64,000 bases of DNA from assembly GCA_002224055.1 (NCBI GenBank), contig AZLU01000029.1, forward strand, positions 1-64,000, in the 5' to 3' direction. The notes under the pieces were generated by a model. It saw only the letters and a program-made list of their open reading frames with translations, ran no database searches and was not told the DNA's origin. The translations under genes were made by a program, and so were the position numbers. This stretch comes from Pezizomycotina sp. ARF18 (lineage: Eukaryota; Ascomycota). Of the stretch, positions 46,102 to 57,110 are shown one piece after another. Each line of letters opens with the position of its first letter. The first letter of the stretch is position 1.

Positions 46102-49100
46102 CCCGCTAATTCCGAACTCCCGGTTGGCATTATAGGCTTTCTCCGCTTTGATTCGTCCCAAAAAAGATTTTAATTCCCACCTTGTGGCTTCGTCGAAGCG
46201 GGCATCCCCCAAAGACCAACCTACCTCTGGGACCGCTTTTGAACCCTTCGACTCGGAGTTTCTTTTAACCATGCACCCCGCAAAAATTTTAAAATATATA
46301 TATAAAAAAGTATCTGCCTACATTACCCCCAAAACTTATTCAACTTGCCTTGTTCCTTCCAGAGAATGTGTCCTGTGGCAAAGGGTAAGTATCAGTATCT
46401 ACTATCTAGCAGCAGTTGCGAAAGGAATTTTTCCGTTCGAAAGTCTTTTAGTTCTTATTTTTACGTTATTTTATTTTATTTTATTCGCAAGCTCTCAATC
46501 AGTGGTGAGCGATATATCTCAGGGTTGGTATATTGGGGTTGCACGAGAACATAGAAAACCCCCTTTTAGACGAGATTAAAGAAAGATAAATATAGTCAGT
46601 ATAGCGGGTAGGCAAGGGAAAATTCTCTTACTGCCATAAAAATCACTACAACAAGACAAAAAAAAAAAAAAAAAAAAAGCCTGCTCCCATATAGAATTGA
46701 TTAGAGTCGTTGTTCCGCGGGAAGGCCATCCTAGAACATGGTTGGTAAATCGGAAGACCCTTAGACTAATCCCCATCAAGAAAATCGTAAGTTAACTATC
46801 GATAAATGCCTCCGTTCTTGTTGTAAGGATGGAACCAGTGGCCCTCCTATCGTCTCCCGATCGTACGATAGTATTCGCAGTCAGCTCGTCGAAAGATGAA
46901 TTTCGGTCGCTCGACCCCTATCATTACCTTTTTTCGAGTCCCATACTCTGAGCTCTTCAAGGACTTCTGAAGTGGTATTGAAGATGCATCAGAGTGCCAC
47001 TAATATAATATCAGATATCTCCTTGCCTTGCGAAAAAAAACGCATTTATGGCCTCATTGTGGTTTCAGTGATCCTTTAATCCTGTCAAAAAACAAGGAAA
47101 ACAACAACAATGGCGCACCTTGTTTTTGGAGGAAAGAGGGTCGGGTAAATATTGTATGCTTGGGCGGCGGACCCTATAAAAAAAAAAAAAAAAAAAAAGT
47201 AATATCATGAGGTCGCCCGTCCCTCGAATTTTCCAGATATATTCCCTATTCTCTTTCATTTTTGTTCCATCTAGAAAGGATTTAATAAATGGGGATCCTT
47301 GTGGATTTTGAACCCCCACCCGTGACGCGAGGGCGTCATCCCCGTCCCTCTTACCTTTGGACGTAGTGGATATAGTAGTGTGTCCGAGCGGCCGGTTTCA
47401 ACGGACGGAAACTGTACACGAGACAGGAATAATAACCATACCCGGGTCGCAAAGGCGTCAGCAATAAAACAATAGGAAGCTCTTAATTGCTCTTTGCGGA
47501 AATATTTTTTTTTGTAACTTAATTATTACTATATTATTATTAATCATTGTCCTTCTTTCTGGCTTTTGACTCGGGGAAGCAAAAGGGGTAAGGCCGACAG
47601 AGAGTGGAACAAGCGTGCAGGAGCTTGAGCGACGGCTGCAAAGAACCCAAAGAAAAATTTACCCTTGCGCCTCAGCCCCAACAGCCACTGGCGCCAACCG
47701 TGACGCATGACAGGTGATCGTCATGCGCGGGGGCGCGACTTTTCTAGAAGAATCGAAGACCCTCTCTCTCTTTCTCGCACCTCCTCTCAGGGCAACAAAA
47801 AAAGCTGGGCGCCGCTCTTACTCTTCCCGAAACAGCCGTGTTGGGCTTTATAGCTATATAGTTGCTCGTCATGAAGCTAGGTCATGAGGGATGCATGCCC
47901 CTGAATAGCGCCCCCCTTCAGATATCGTCGCCTTCTTCTCGTTTCAAAACAGATGCTATTTCGAAGTTCACTCGACCTAAGAAAAGTTTCTGTTTTTAGC
48001 TATTAGCGCAGGCACCTTCCAAAAAAAAAAAAAAAAAAAAAAAAAACTACAAATGGTTCAGAATTGAACAATGTGTAATTATACTGGCGATCTGTTCCTA
48101 ATCTGAGCAAGGGAAAACGGAAGAGTTGTCCATCTTATTACTATTCTTCTTTCCTTTCAGACAATGAACGGGCAGTCGTGTTCAAAAAAAGCCGCCTGGT
48201 GTTAATCGAAAGCCGCCGGTCGCCTACCAAGGTAGAAAAGTCAACTGTGCGCGTCAGCCACGCCATTGCACAAGACGAAGGGAAATTGTTTTCCTTCTCC
48301 TTGCATAAGAACCTGCCAATTTAAGAAACGCCTGAAGTGAAAAGCCGCCTGTAAAAAATAATATAGTAAGCATATATATATATCTGTATGTATATGTATG
48401 TATGTTTATTTCCCAAACAATAGAGTTCAAATTGAAACGTACCCTTGATCAAATGGTTCCTGGGAGGCCCGTGCTAAAGTTATAATCAGTTCAACTCTTC
48501 AGGTACGTAGGCCACTCAGCGTCTAACAGCAAAAAAAAAAGAGCCAGTAAAGTATTATTACGAAAAACGATCAGCCTTTATCATAAGGTATCAAATTAAA
48601 ATGAAAATGCATGCATGACTGTTTACTTCTTACTGAAAATTTGCTGGCTATTGATTGTCTTTGGCCATTTTTGGCGTCTCAGAGCAAAGAGAGGGTTTCC
48701 GACCGTTCCGCTTTTGCTTTTTATTCTTTCCTTTTTTTTTTTTTTTTTTGGAATTTTTTGGGGCAAAAACTTTCAATTGAAGAAGAATACAAGACGAGAA
48801 CTGCAAAAAAGAAAGAAAGAATTAAGAAAAATAAACAGGAATACGACGATGACCAAGTAAATAATAATGCGTTTAAAATTTTAGCTAATTAGAGGAGCAG
48901 TGGAGGGTGTGAAAGTAAAAAAAAAAAAAAAATGAATAACAGTGAAATGAAATAAAAAGATATAAAAATCAATTATAAAAGGAAAAATGGAAAGCAAAAA
49001 AACGAAAAAAAAAAAAGAGCAGCAGGAAAATAATAATAATACCGCTTACCATATGAGTATCGGATCTCCTTAGTCCTCGTCAACACATTGACACTGAGAA

Positions 49101-49723
49101 CGAGAAAGTATCGTGCACCCCAGCCTTAGGTTCCTGGTACGTTCGACATCTCCCAGGGAGCGCGTATACATGACTTCCGCGTGTAGCAGATACAACATGA
49201 CCCCCTGTATTCCACGGACTTGTGTAGGTGTGGACTTGTTTTCGTTGAGGAAGAAGAGAAATGGTTCCTGCTTGTACCATGTGTATCAGTCGTGGTTGCT
49301 TTTTCCTAGTTTTTATTTATTTTATTTATTTTATTTTATTATTTATTTAACTTGAACTGTTGCAAGTAAAAATGAAAATGTGTACTTCCCACGGATTCCG
49401 GTGTCAAAAGGATTTATTGATGCAGTAGCACTTCGCATAAGTCGTTCCTGGATCGTGGGTTTTATCGCGAGAGTAAGGGAAACGAACGATTAGCCTTATT
49501 ATTTACAAGTTACAGGCGTTGGTAATTTCCTACCAAGGTTAATTAACGGGAATAAAAATTTCCCCGTTTGTGGCATTTAGAGAGGAGAAGGTGAGGAAAC
49601 GGCATGCAAGCCTGAATATGTTACGAAATGCGAAATGAATGTTGAGAAAGATTCTGGCTCAAAGTCAAGCGACCCCCTTTTCTTTGCGCCTGGCGGGCTT
49701 TTCTAAGTCAGTACAAGTCAGGT
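44881..49723. other. AT-rich spacer with the longest homopolymers
   Basis: No recognised gene. A T run of about 29 at 46072-46100, A runs at 46659-46678 and 47179-47198, a run of 26 A at 48021-48046, and a T run at 48731-48750. A minus-strand stretch at 46100-46272 (GWSLGDARFDEATRWELKSF) is protein-like but isolated. A tRNA-like feature near 47290-47370 was rejected. Confidence 0.5.
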
Positions 49724-50232
49724 CTACGTGCGACTCTCTCTTAGAAAGGAATGAATGATATTAGTCAACGCTTTCTTTGCTGGCAGGGGGTGTTTGTTCT
49801 TTGTATCAGTGGGCTTACCGGGTGTGATCACCGATAAAACCCCGAGGAGATGCTGAGAGTAATTTCCAAGCCAATTTACCCTTGATGCTGTTGAAACGAA
49901 GTACGCTATAATGATTTTGCCCGTAGATACTGTTGATGCTTTCGAGAAGATTCTAGTTCGCCGTATGTGCCAGTGACTAGTTAGTATCTCCAAGGCGTCC
50001 TTGATCACAAGACAGTCTTGTAGAGAAAGTGTCGAGAAGGAAGGCTTCTGATCCGTTGAAGGCATTGCATTGTCACTGCCACTTTTTCCTTTCCCTGATT
50101 CTCTTTCTCTTTCTCTAATTCTTCTCTTTCTGCAATTCTTCTTCTCTTCTGCAATTCTTCTTCTATTTCTGCAATTCTTCTTCCCAAGCGTTTTTCGAAA
50201 TCTTCAGACTTTCGAAGAAACCTACTCGGCAT
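49724..50232 (-). CDS. Coiled-coil protein, unknown function
   Basis: On the minus strand the ATG at 50230-50232 starts MPSRFLRKSEDFEKRLGRR, followed by a highly charged heptad-like segment (EEELQKRRRIAEREELEKEK) expected to form a coiled coil. Near 50065 the frame changes into a second open frame (49724-50065) reading FSTLSLQDCLVIKDALEILT and SVITPGKPTDTKNKHPLPAK to a stop at 49724-49726. The coiled-coil part is encoded by near-identical repeats (CTGCAATTCTTCTTCT on the plus strand, three copies at 50130-50185). No domain family is recognised. Confidence 0.5.
50130..50185. repeat. Short tandem repeat in the coiled-coil coding region
   Basis: Three imperfect copies of a unit of about 19 bases containing CTGCAATTCTTCTTC. 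They encode the repeated Glu/Arg-rich segment of the minus-strand protein. Confidence 0.8.
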
Positions 50233-50422
50233 CTAATTGATCCCTCGACGAAGGATCGGACTACTAACTCGCGCAGACAATCGATTAAGCACAGTATCTC
50301 GCCTTTCGTCAATTACATCAACCCTCTAATCAAAAGACTACGAACGGAGTCCTCTAACGAAAAAAAAGACGAGAAAATGCACCCGCTTTAACCATATTAA
50401 TACACATCAATGTTTAGTGACG

Positions 50423-50569
50423 ATGGCAGATAACGGAAGCCTGTTTAAGGGACTTAAGAGACGCCTGGATAAGAAACACTGCAATTTGCCGGTAATGAAT
50501 GGTTGGTCAATGCTATATACCTATTATATGGCTTCTCCTCGAAGTCCCGGTCAAAGAATTCTGGATTAA
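50423..50569 (+). CDS. Possible first exon of a small gene
   Basis: The ATG opens MADNGSLFKGLKRRLDKKHC, a basic, protein-like start, and the frame runs 48 codons to a stop. A GTAATG near the CNLP codons could be a donor, in which case the coding exon would end there and splice towards the frame at 50718-50972. The link is an inference. Confidence 0.35.
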   Translation: MADNGSLFKGLKRRLDKKHCNLPVMNGWSMLYTYYMASPRSPGQRILD

Positions 50570-50717
50570 TCGATTTAAACTTCTTCTCACAACTTGATTA
50601 GTGTGTCTTCTGTCCAAAGTTTATACTCATTCTTCCAAAAGCTGACGAGATTTCCGGTTCAACAATCTCTCTAAGCGTCTAAAGGAGATTAATAAAGGCG
50701 ATAACGGTTAGTTGCTG

Positions 50718-50972
50718 ATGGAAGACACCTCCTTCGCGTCCAAAGAACGCGTGCCAAAAGTTCTTCCGCCGCAAGAAGGTTTGATTTCTCCCAAGGACAA
50801 CGTCGCCACGGATAGGTTTGGAGGTATCGGAAGCCGATCTAGTGTCATCCGCAAAAGGATACCCAATAAATGGTTTCTCAACCGTTCCTTCGATGACCGG
50901 GTTGAAGCTGAAGGAAGGTTTGCCGAATCGGTGAAAATAATGGTTTATAGACAGAACGTGGAGTACGGGTAA
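50718..50972 (+). CDS. Small hypothetical protein or exon
   Basis: The open frame has an ATG at 50718-50720 and a stop at 50970-50972. It reads MEDTSFASKERVPKVLPPQE, NVATDRFGGIGSRSSVIRK and NRSFDDRVEAEGRFAESVKI: hydrophilic, basic and protein-like, with no known domain. It may be the second exon of a gene starting at 50423. It lies about 240 bases before the F-box gene, on the same strand. Confidence 0.45.
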   Translation: MEDTSFASKERVPKVLPPQEGLISPKDNVATDRFGGIGSRSSVIRKRIPNKWFLNRSFDDRVEAEGRFAESVKIMVYRQNVEYG

Positions 50973-51207
50973 TCAAAACAATATGACAGCTACGATGTTA
51001 AATGAAAAATATTGCTAGATCTCGTTCTAAGTAAATAATAAATAGATAAATAATCAATAATGAATACTTAAGTAATGAATAAATTTTACTTCTCTAAATA
51101 AAATCGAGTGAAATAACAATTTTCCTTGAAAAAAAAAAAGAAAAAAAAAAAAGAAATTAGCACTATAAAAAAATTTAGCACTTACAGTCAACAATCAAAA
51201 CACAAAA

Positions 51208-54200
51208 ATGTCAAACAGCAGCCCACAACAACCAATTGCAAACTATAAACAGTACGTCGTTACAATTCGAGGCATCAAATCAAGTACTTCTGCATCATCC
51301 TTAAGTCTCTCTATTCATATCTGATGAAAGTCTATAATCTTTAAAATCACAAGATGGTTCTTCGTTCCATCACCAACTGGCGGCCAGTGCGGCGTAGGAA
51401 ACCGAGGGATTACCTTTCGCAGGCGATCTACCTCTTCCGATCGCCGCCTCGATCATAGAGAATCTAGGGACTATGGACCTCGTATCCCTCATCAATACCT
51501 CCCAGCACATCAGACAATCGATCCTCGGATCTCATCTCAATCACATAAGGGAACTCGTCATCGTCAAGGATGAGTACTACCACGAGTCCTTCGACGTCAG
51601 GGACGAACTCATCGACTCACCGACGCAGAGGTACAGGAGAAACAGCGGCAACTACGACCCCGAGGACTTGTTTTACATCAGATTCAACGAGTTTCCTTCG
51701 ATGAACTTATCCTGCAGAAGATCCTAGGCATCGCTCCGACGATTCATCCGACGCTGGACCGACCGTTCCCCAACAGCCACCGCTTCCTCACGACACTTGT
51801 TCTCGACGGTACTGACGTTGCCGCGACGGCTCTTTTTGGATCCTTCAGCATTGGACAGGGAGTGCAGAGTCTTCCGATTCGTTTGACTCCCGGTCTCATA
51901 TCTTACATCGCCCCTAATCTCGTCCACCTTTCCCTGCGACACTGTGTGAACATTAACCACTCACAAGTCTGCGTCTATTTACTCATACCTCCAACGCAGG
52001 ACACGGAGCTGAAGAAGCTAAAGAGAATTTTTCTCTTCAACTCGGAGAGAATCCAGCGAACGGCCCGTTCCACAACAGACCAGGATACGGCTCGCACGGA
52101 AAAATAGCACGCGATGCGGACCACATCCTCAGCATCCAACTCCTCAGGATATTGTTCCCGGTCAAACTTCCGATCATATTCCACCACACCGTCTCGATCA
52201 TGAACAGCGTGCCCGCGTTCGTAACGCGCGCCTTCAAGATCACATGATGCTTCACTCCACGATCAGCTTCACACGCAATACACCTCCGGCTGGTTCTCCA
52301 AAGCGAACATCTTCCTCGACCCTATGCTTACGCTGGTGCAGCCTCAGACCGGTGTCTTCGTGCCAGGTCCGTGGGCGGCAGGCTAAGCAAGATGCACGAG
52401 AGCCTTGCTTTGTACTCGATCTGCAACTACCTTGACATCGAAGTTGATTGGACCATGTGCATCAACCGCAATAAGTGCCACAGCTGGCGTGTGCAGCAGT
52501 ATCAGAATGTCGCTGCCATAAACAACAGGACTGGACGGACTGAGAAACTCGGTTACATGAACGGCATCAACGCTCGCGATTACGCCGGTCTGGGCAGCAC
52601 TGGTGGAGTCTAGGACACGGTCCGCTACCTCGCGTTCCTCAGAACCTTTTACCGCCTTTTATGCCCATTCAATCGCTCATCTGAAGGACACTCACCCCCG
52701 ACCACTGTATCCTCCATCGGCGGCAAACAAAGAGAAGAAGCCTAACGCTCCCGAGGCCGCATACTTCAACATCGACGGAGACCTGATCGTTCCTCTCCCA
52801 GGAGATCCCAATCGTCCGTGGCTTCCGCTGTATTCGGGCTCAATTTTAGCGGCAACCACACCACGTTGCGGCAGGAATGTGCCAGAGGCAAATGCGTGGT
52901 GGAAAGTTTGCTCCAACTGCGGCTTGTGGGAGACTGAGAATTCTTCCTTTGCTCTGGATAACGGCGCTATGCACTCGAATCCCGGGCGCCCCTTCCCTAT
53001 CGGCGAGCTCTGCACACTCTGCGTCGGCAATCAAACATGCCTTATTTGCGATAGTAAGATCAATCCTTTATATTATAGCTATTTCAAATGTTAGAGTACT
53101 TGCTAATAACCTTTAAAATGAAAAGATTCTATTGTTCGAACTGTCTTAATCTGGATCCAGACTTACCCACAGGTCCAATGATGAACCCATTCGCGAGGAA
53201 CTCCCGACCCAATTTCCTCCTCGGAGCCTGCCAGATCCACGGAAACATCTGCAGCACGTGCAGGGACACCGGAGAAGTCCTCACCTGCGTCTGCGGCAAG
53301 TTCTTCTGCGAACAGTGCCTGTGGGATAACTGCATGGTCGAAAACTGGGAATGCTGCCGCGTGTGCAACCAGTGGTACTGCGAAAGGTGCTGCAAGTTCC
53401 AAGGGAAAGGAGGACGGACTGCACATCTGCGCCGGAGCTGATTGCATGCAGTACGAAGGCCAGTTCCACATGTTTAGAAAACATCAGGGCGTTTGCAACA
53501 GCTGCATCGGAGGGAAGTGTCAGCGGTGCCACAGCCCGGTCTGCTTTAACTGCTTCGGGAATTATCGTAAGTAACCTTTTCCACGCTGCTACTACTCTTG
53601 TTCTCCCGTATCTTTTGAGAAGCAATATAGAGGACTTGAGCTAATTGTGTTTTTCCTAGAGAGCGAAATGAAGGAACAGCACGGCGTAGAAATCCTCGGC
53701 CAGAACGACCCGAACGTCCAATGGATCCACTGCACGCATTGCTTAGAAGCACGTATCAGCGAATGCAACAACGTGGAAGAGCGTTGCGAGGTCATGCACG
53801 ACATGGGCATCAACCTTACGTCCTCGAACGCCAGCAGCGTCTCGCGAAGGATTGGGTCGCTAACCGCGGCAATCTCTTCAGCGAGTTCGCGAACTTCAAC
53901 GGAAGAACTCGAATACTTCAAAAGGTGCCTCTATGGGACGTCACGATTGAAGATGTCCAATCGGCAGATAGGAAGACACAGCACGCGGCGATTTCCAGCC
54001 AGGAGGGTCCCGTTGTGTTGTACGAGGACGCCCTCACGCTGCCCTCGCGCATACCGCATCGTCTAACATTGCCCGTCACACTATGGAACGCCTGCTGTGG
54101 ATGCTGGACGCTACTTCGGACCTCAATCCCAAGGAAAAATCGGAACTCATGAGGAACCTCCGGAATATGCGCGATCGCCTGCTCGAAGATGAGAAGAACC

Positions 54201-54891
54201 GCATCCTCCACGCGAAGGAGCACAGGAAAGCTGTATCCCGTGCCGCGCTCGGTTACCCGCCTAACGCAATGCTCGACGCAGCCCAAGACGACTCGAATTC
54301 CGCATCACCGAATCCGACGCTGAGCTAGACGAATTTATTTCCGATTCGGACGACTACGGTGATGACGATGGCGGTTCCCATCCATACCGAAGCCGCAAAA
54401 GCGCAGGAAGACCTACGCCGTCGCTGGAGGATGGGTGCCGCTGCAGCAGCCGCCGGCGCGACCGTCCGAGGAGGAGCGCGTGGGGACGAGGAGGGTCGTA
54501 TCCGCCGTCATTCGATCCGTCGAGGAGGTGAGCCACCCCGCCACCGCCACGAACAGAAATAGGCAAACGCAGAGGATGGTGGACAGTTCATGGATCAGCC
54601 GCGTGTCGACCGCGCCTTGCTCCGCGTGGTGGCTCCCAGCGGGGCGCGAGCAGACTCACGATTCTCCGGATCCGATTGCGAGTACTACCAGTGCAGTTCG
54701 TGGGTTGAACGTCCAGAGGTCAGGTGCTAGGGGAGGTGGACGTGGTGGTCGTTCCAGGGGTGGCGGACGCGGCGGACGTGGGAGCGCTCCGGGTTCGTCT
54801 GCTTCGTCATCGTTCTTCGAATCACGGCGGGCAGGGCGGCAGGTCTTCTGCAGGGTCGTCCTTTAACTCGAACATGGATACGACAGAGTAA
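51208..54891 (+). CDS. Composite F-box / Cys-rich zinc-binding / RGG-box protein
   Basis: Likely a substrate adaptor of an SCF ubiquitin ligase that also binds nucleic acid. Exon 1 starts at 51208 (MSNSSPQQPIANYKQ) with a GTACGT intron to about 51352. An F-box follows at about 51430-51520 (LPLPIAASIIENLG, TMDLVSLINTSQHIR), then a Leu-rich stretch (LTTLVLDGTDV, APNLVHLSLRHC) like F-box/LRR proteins. From 52890 come many Cys pairs: WKVCSNCGLW, LCTLCVGNQTCLICD, an intron at about 53056-53126, FYCSNCLN, ICSTCRDTGEVLTCVCG, FCEQC, CCRVCNQWYCERCC, GKCQRCHSPVCFNCFGNY. An intron near 53571-53660 precedes IHCTHCLE and helical regions. The C-terminus has an acidic DEFISDSDDYGDDDGG, then RGG repeats (GARGGGRGGRSRGGGRGGRG) and a stop at 54889-54891. 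About a dozen frame changes occur, with in-frame stops rare. It could also be two genes joined near 52610, where a TAG is in frame. Confidence 0.7.
53056..53126 (+). other. Intron in the Cys-rich part of the F-box gene
   Basis: The donor GTAAGA follows the TCLICD codons; the acceptor is the AAAAG before TTCTATTGTTCG. A CTAAT branch-like motif precedes the acceptor. The junction phase does not fit perfectly, probably because of a nearby indel. Confidence 0.55.
53571..53660 (+). other. Second Cys-region intron of the F-box gene
   Basis: A GTAAGT donor after FNCFGNY and a pyrimidine-rich TTTTTCCTAG acceptor before GAGAGCGAAATGAAGG; about 90 bases. Confidence 0.65.
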
Positions 54892-55919
54892 GGATGAAGT
54901 AGGTATACTTTCAAGGGATATTCCAGCAGTATGCTCCAAAGGATTCGTCCCTTTATTTTTTTAAAAAAAAAGAAAAGAAAAGAAAGGAAACATGGACAGA
55001 TATATGGCAAGAGTGGGGAAAGGAACTAAGGAAGATAAAACAAAGGGAAATTTCTCTTGTTATTACTACTGATTTCACAATAAGAGAGGATATTATATCC
55101 GGAAGCGACTTACTAACAAAGAATACTCATATGCGGACCCATTACCTTTCTACGCTTGTCAACGACACTGTCCACGTATTTCTCCCTTTGTATTCTTCAA
55201 TCCCTACTTCTAAATTTCATTATTGACTTCTATACTGCTCTGCTATCACTACGTTCCCTTAATGATCCCCTCTTGTATCTGCCTCTGAGGCTTTTCTTCA
55301 AAACCGTTATTACAAACAACTCAGATTTAATTCGGGATTCTTTTTTCTATAGTCTTAATGCCTGGTTCCTTCAATATACACAACACCTTATGCTCGTTTG
55401 AACTTTTCTTCAGCAGTATTTCATCTTCTAGTATTTTTACATTTCATTGTTTGGTCATATATGCATCGTATCTGGAGTTTACAATCATGTTTCCTGTGAA
55501 AAAGATGTTTTCTGTACTGGGTATTCACTTCTCTAGCATTTTCAAGGCGTTTCTCTGGATATATATTCTTTCGATTGTTATTATTGTTCACCTTTATTTC
55601 TCTGCTTCGTTGGTATATTTAATACTAAAAAAAATCAATCTTCATAAAGTAACTGTTTAAGTTTGTGAGGGAAGCAAAGAGTCGTCGTGCCCTATCGTAA
55701 CAAATTCCTCTCAGCTAAATATACATGGTTTCGTAGAAAGTACCTACCACGTAAATCTCCCAAATCCTACTTCACTGGCGAGAGAAAAAAGAAAAGGAAA
55801 GAAAAGCGAAAATAGGAAGAAAAAAAAATATCCAAATGACTATTCTTCCTAAATGTTCTCGCAGCTGCAATCTAGAAAGTGACATTCGGTAATGATCGAT
55901 CCAATATCCTCCGCAATTT
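54892..55919. other. Intergenic region between convergent genes
   Basis: The F-box gene (plus) and the lectin gene (minus) converge here. Open frames at 55156-55401 and 55358-55660 are hydrophobic and T-rich, with no domain. An A-rich tract lies at 54961-54990. It probably holds the two 3' UTRs. Confidence 0.5.
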
Positions 55920-56962
55920 CTACACGCAGCCACCGGCCCTGCTGCTGAGAACACCGTTGAGATCCTCCCAAGTGCCTGCAGTAGAGGGCCCCAGGTACCG
56001 TCCGGCTTCAACCATTTGTGATGCAAGTGGAAAGTAGTTCCGATGCCGAAGACGCTCAGGGCACCCGGGCTGTGGGAAACCACCCTGACGGGTGGGTAAG
56101 CGTTCCCGCGATGCTCGACCCGTTCTTCCACCCGCTACCCTAACCCAGTACCTGTGGTACACGCGGAGTCCATGCCCACGCAAAATATGTCGATCCTGTT
56201 TCTGTCCCAGCTGACGGCGTCCGGCGTAGACTGGAAGATCCCAGCGAGGTTGGTGCTGACGCGCCACGCGCTGGTGCCGCGCCGGTGGATTGCACGTGGT
56301 TGAGCTGGTTCTTCTCGCCGAGGCCGTACACCTCTATAGTGCCGGTGTCGAAAGCGAGGGACTTCGGGGTTCCCGTCCACTTCCCGGGAGGGCGCGGTAG
56401 GTTGCCAGCTTTACCGCTGATCCAGCGCCTCTCGTAGCACTTCCCGTCGAGCCCGACGCCGAAGAAGGAGTTGTGGTCGTTGCCCCAGCTGCAGCCCGAG
56501 AACTGGGGTGAACTCGCCGCCCCAGCGCTCGAAGCTGTTCTCGGGTACCACTTCGTGTTGTCCCCTGCATCCACCTGTGGTACATCGCGTGGTCTGTGCC
56601 CATGACGACGAGGTCGATGATATCCGTGCCGTCTCGGGAGGTGACAGCGGGAGGACCGATGCAGACACCGCCGAGCCTGAGCCAGTTGCCCCACGACTTG
56701 CCGCTCCAGGCTTTATAGTAGAGGGCGCAATCCGTGCCGATGGCGAAGACGTCGATCTTGTTCCCTTGCGAGTGATGACGACGGGCTCGTAGAGAAACTT
56801 GATGTCCGCGCCGGTGGTCGTCTTGGTGCCGAGGGTCTGCCAGTCCGACCACGCGTTGTTGAGGTACCACTTGTGCCAAATGGCCGAGTCCATGCCGCGC
56901 GCGTAGACGTCGACGTGTCCTTTACCCCAGATGCCATTTGACGGAATTTTAAATACCAGAAC
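55920..56962 (-). CDS. PLL-like seven-bladed beta-propeller lectin
   Basis: Read on the minus strand, the product is a sugar-binding beta-propeller of the PLL/PLL-like type, with repeats carrying the hallmark (I/V)D(V/I)(F/Y)..G.D.A(L/M)(Y/W)H: VDVYARGMDSAIWHKWY, IDVFAIGTDCALYYKAW, IDLVVMGTDHAMYHRWM, NSFFGVGLDGKCYERRW, IEVYGLGEKNQLNHVQS, IDIFCVGMDSAC and LSVFGIGTTFHLHHKW, each followed by a W..LGG-like turn. Seven repeats match the seven blades known for PLL. No signal peptide is visible, as for many fungal cytosolic lectins that defend against feeders. The exon appears to start after TTTTTTTCTAG at 56962 with IPSNGIWGKGH; the true start is unclear. The frame changes about five times without obvious stops inside the repeats. 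Confidence 0.75.
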
Positions 56963-57100
56963 CTAGAAAAAAAAGGGGGGTTTTTTTTTTGGCAAGATGT
57001 AGACCGTGAGGGGTATTCTAGCTCGGAGGAATCAATGCAAATTTCCGACGAAAAGCTGCTGAATGGTTAGGCTTCAACGACGCAAGAGCGAGGGTCTGAT

Positions 57101-57110
57101 CTTTTATAGA
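57101..57110 (-). promoter_or_regulatory. TATA box of the lectin gene
   Basis: On the minus strand TCTATAAAAG stands about 140 bases before the first lectin exon, with pyrimidine-rich sequence and no ATG on the minus strand between about 57080 and 56940. The position suits a TATA element with a short leader. Confidence 0.5.

Noticed and set aside
47285-47370. tRNA-like segment on the minus strand with a GACGC/GCGTC hairpin and GGTTCAAAATCC
   Set aside because: The T-arm has a mismatch and a G-U at the conserved closing pair, no anticodon arm or matching acceptor stem could be drawn, so it is not called as a tRNA.
54354-54566. Minus-strand and alternative frames within the F-box gene tail
   Set aside because: They are shadows of GC-rich coding sequence for the acidic and RGG region.
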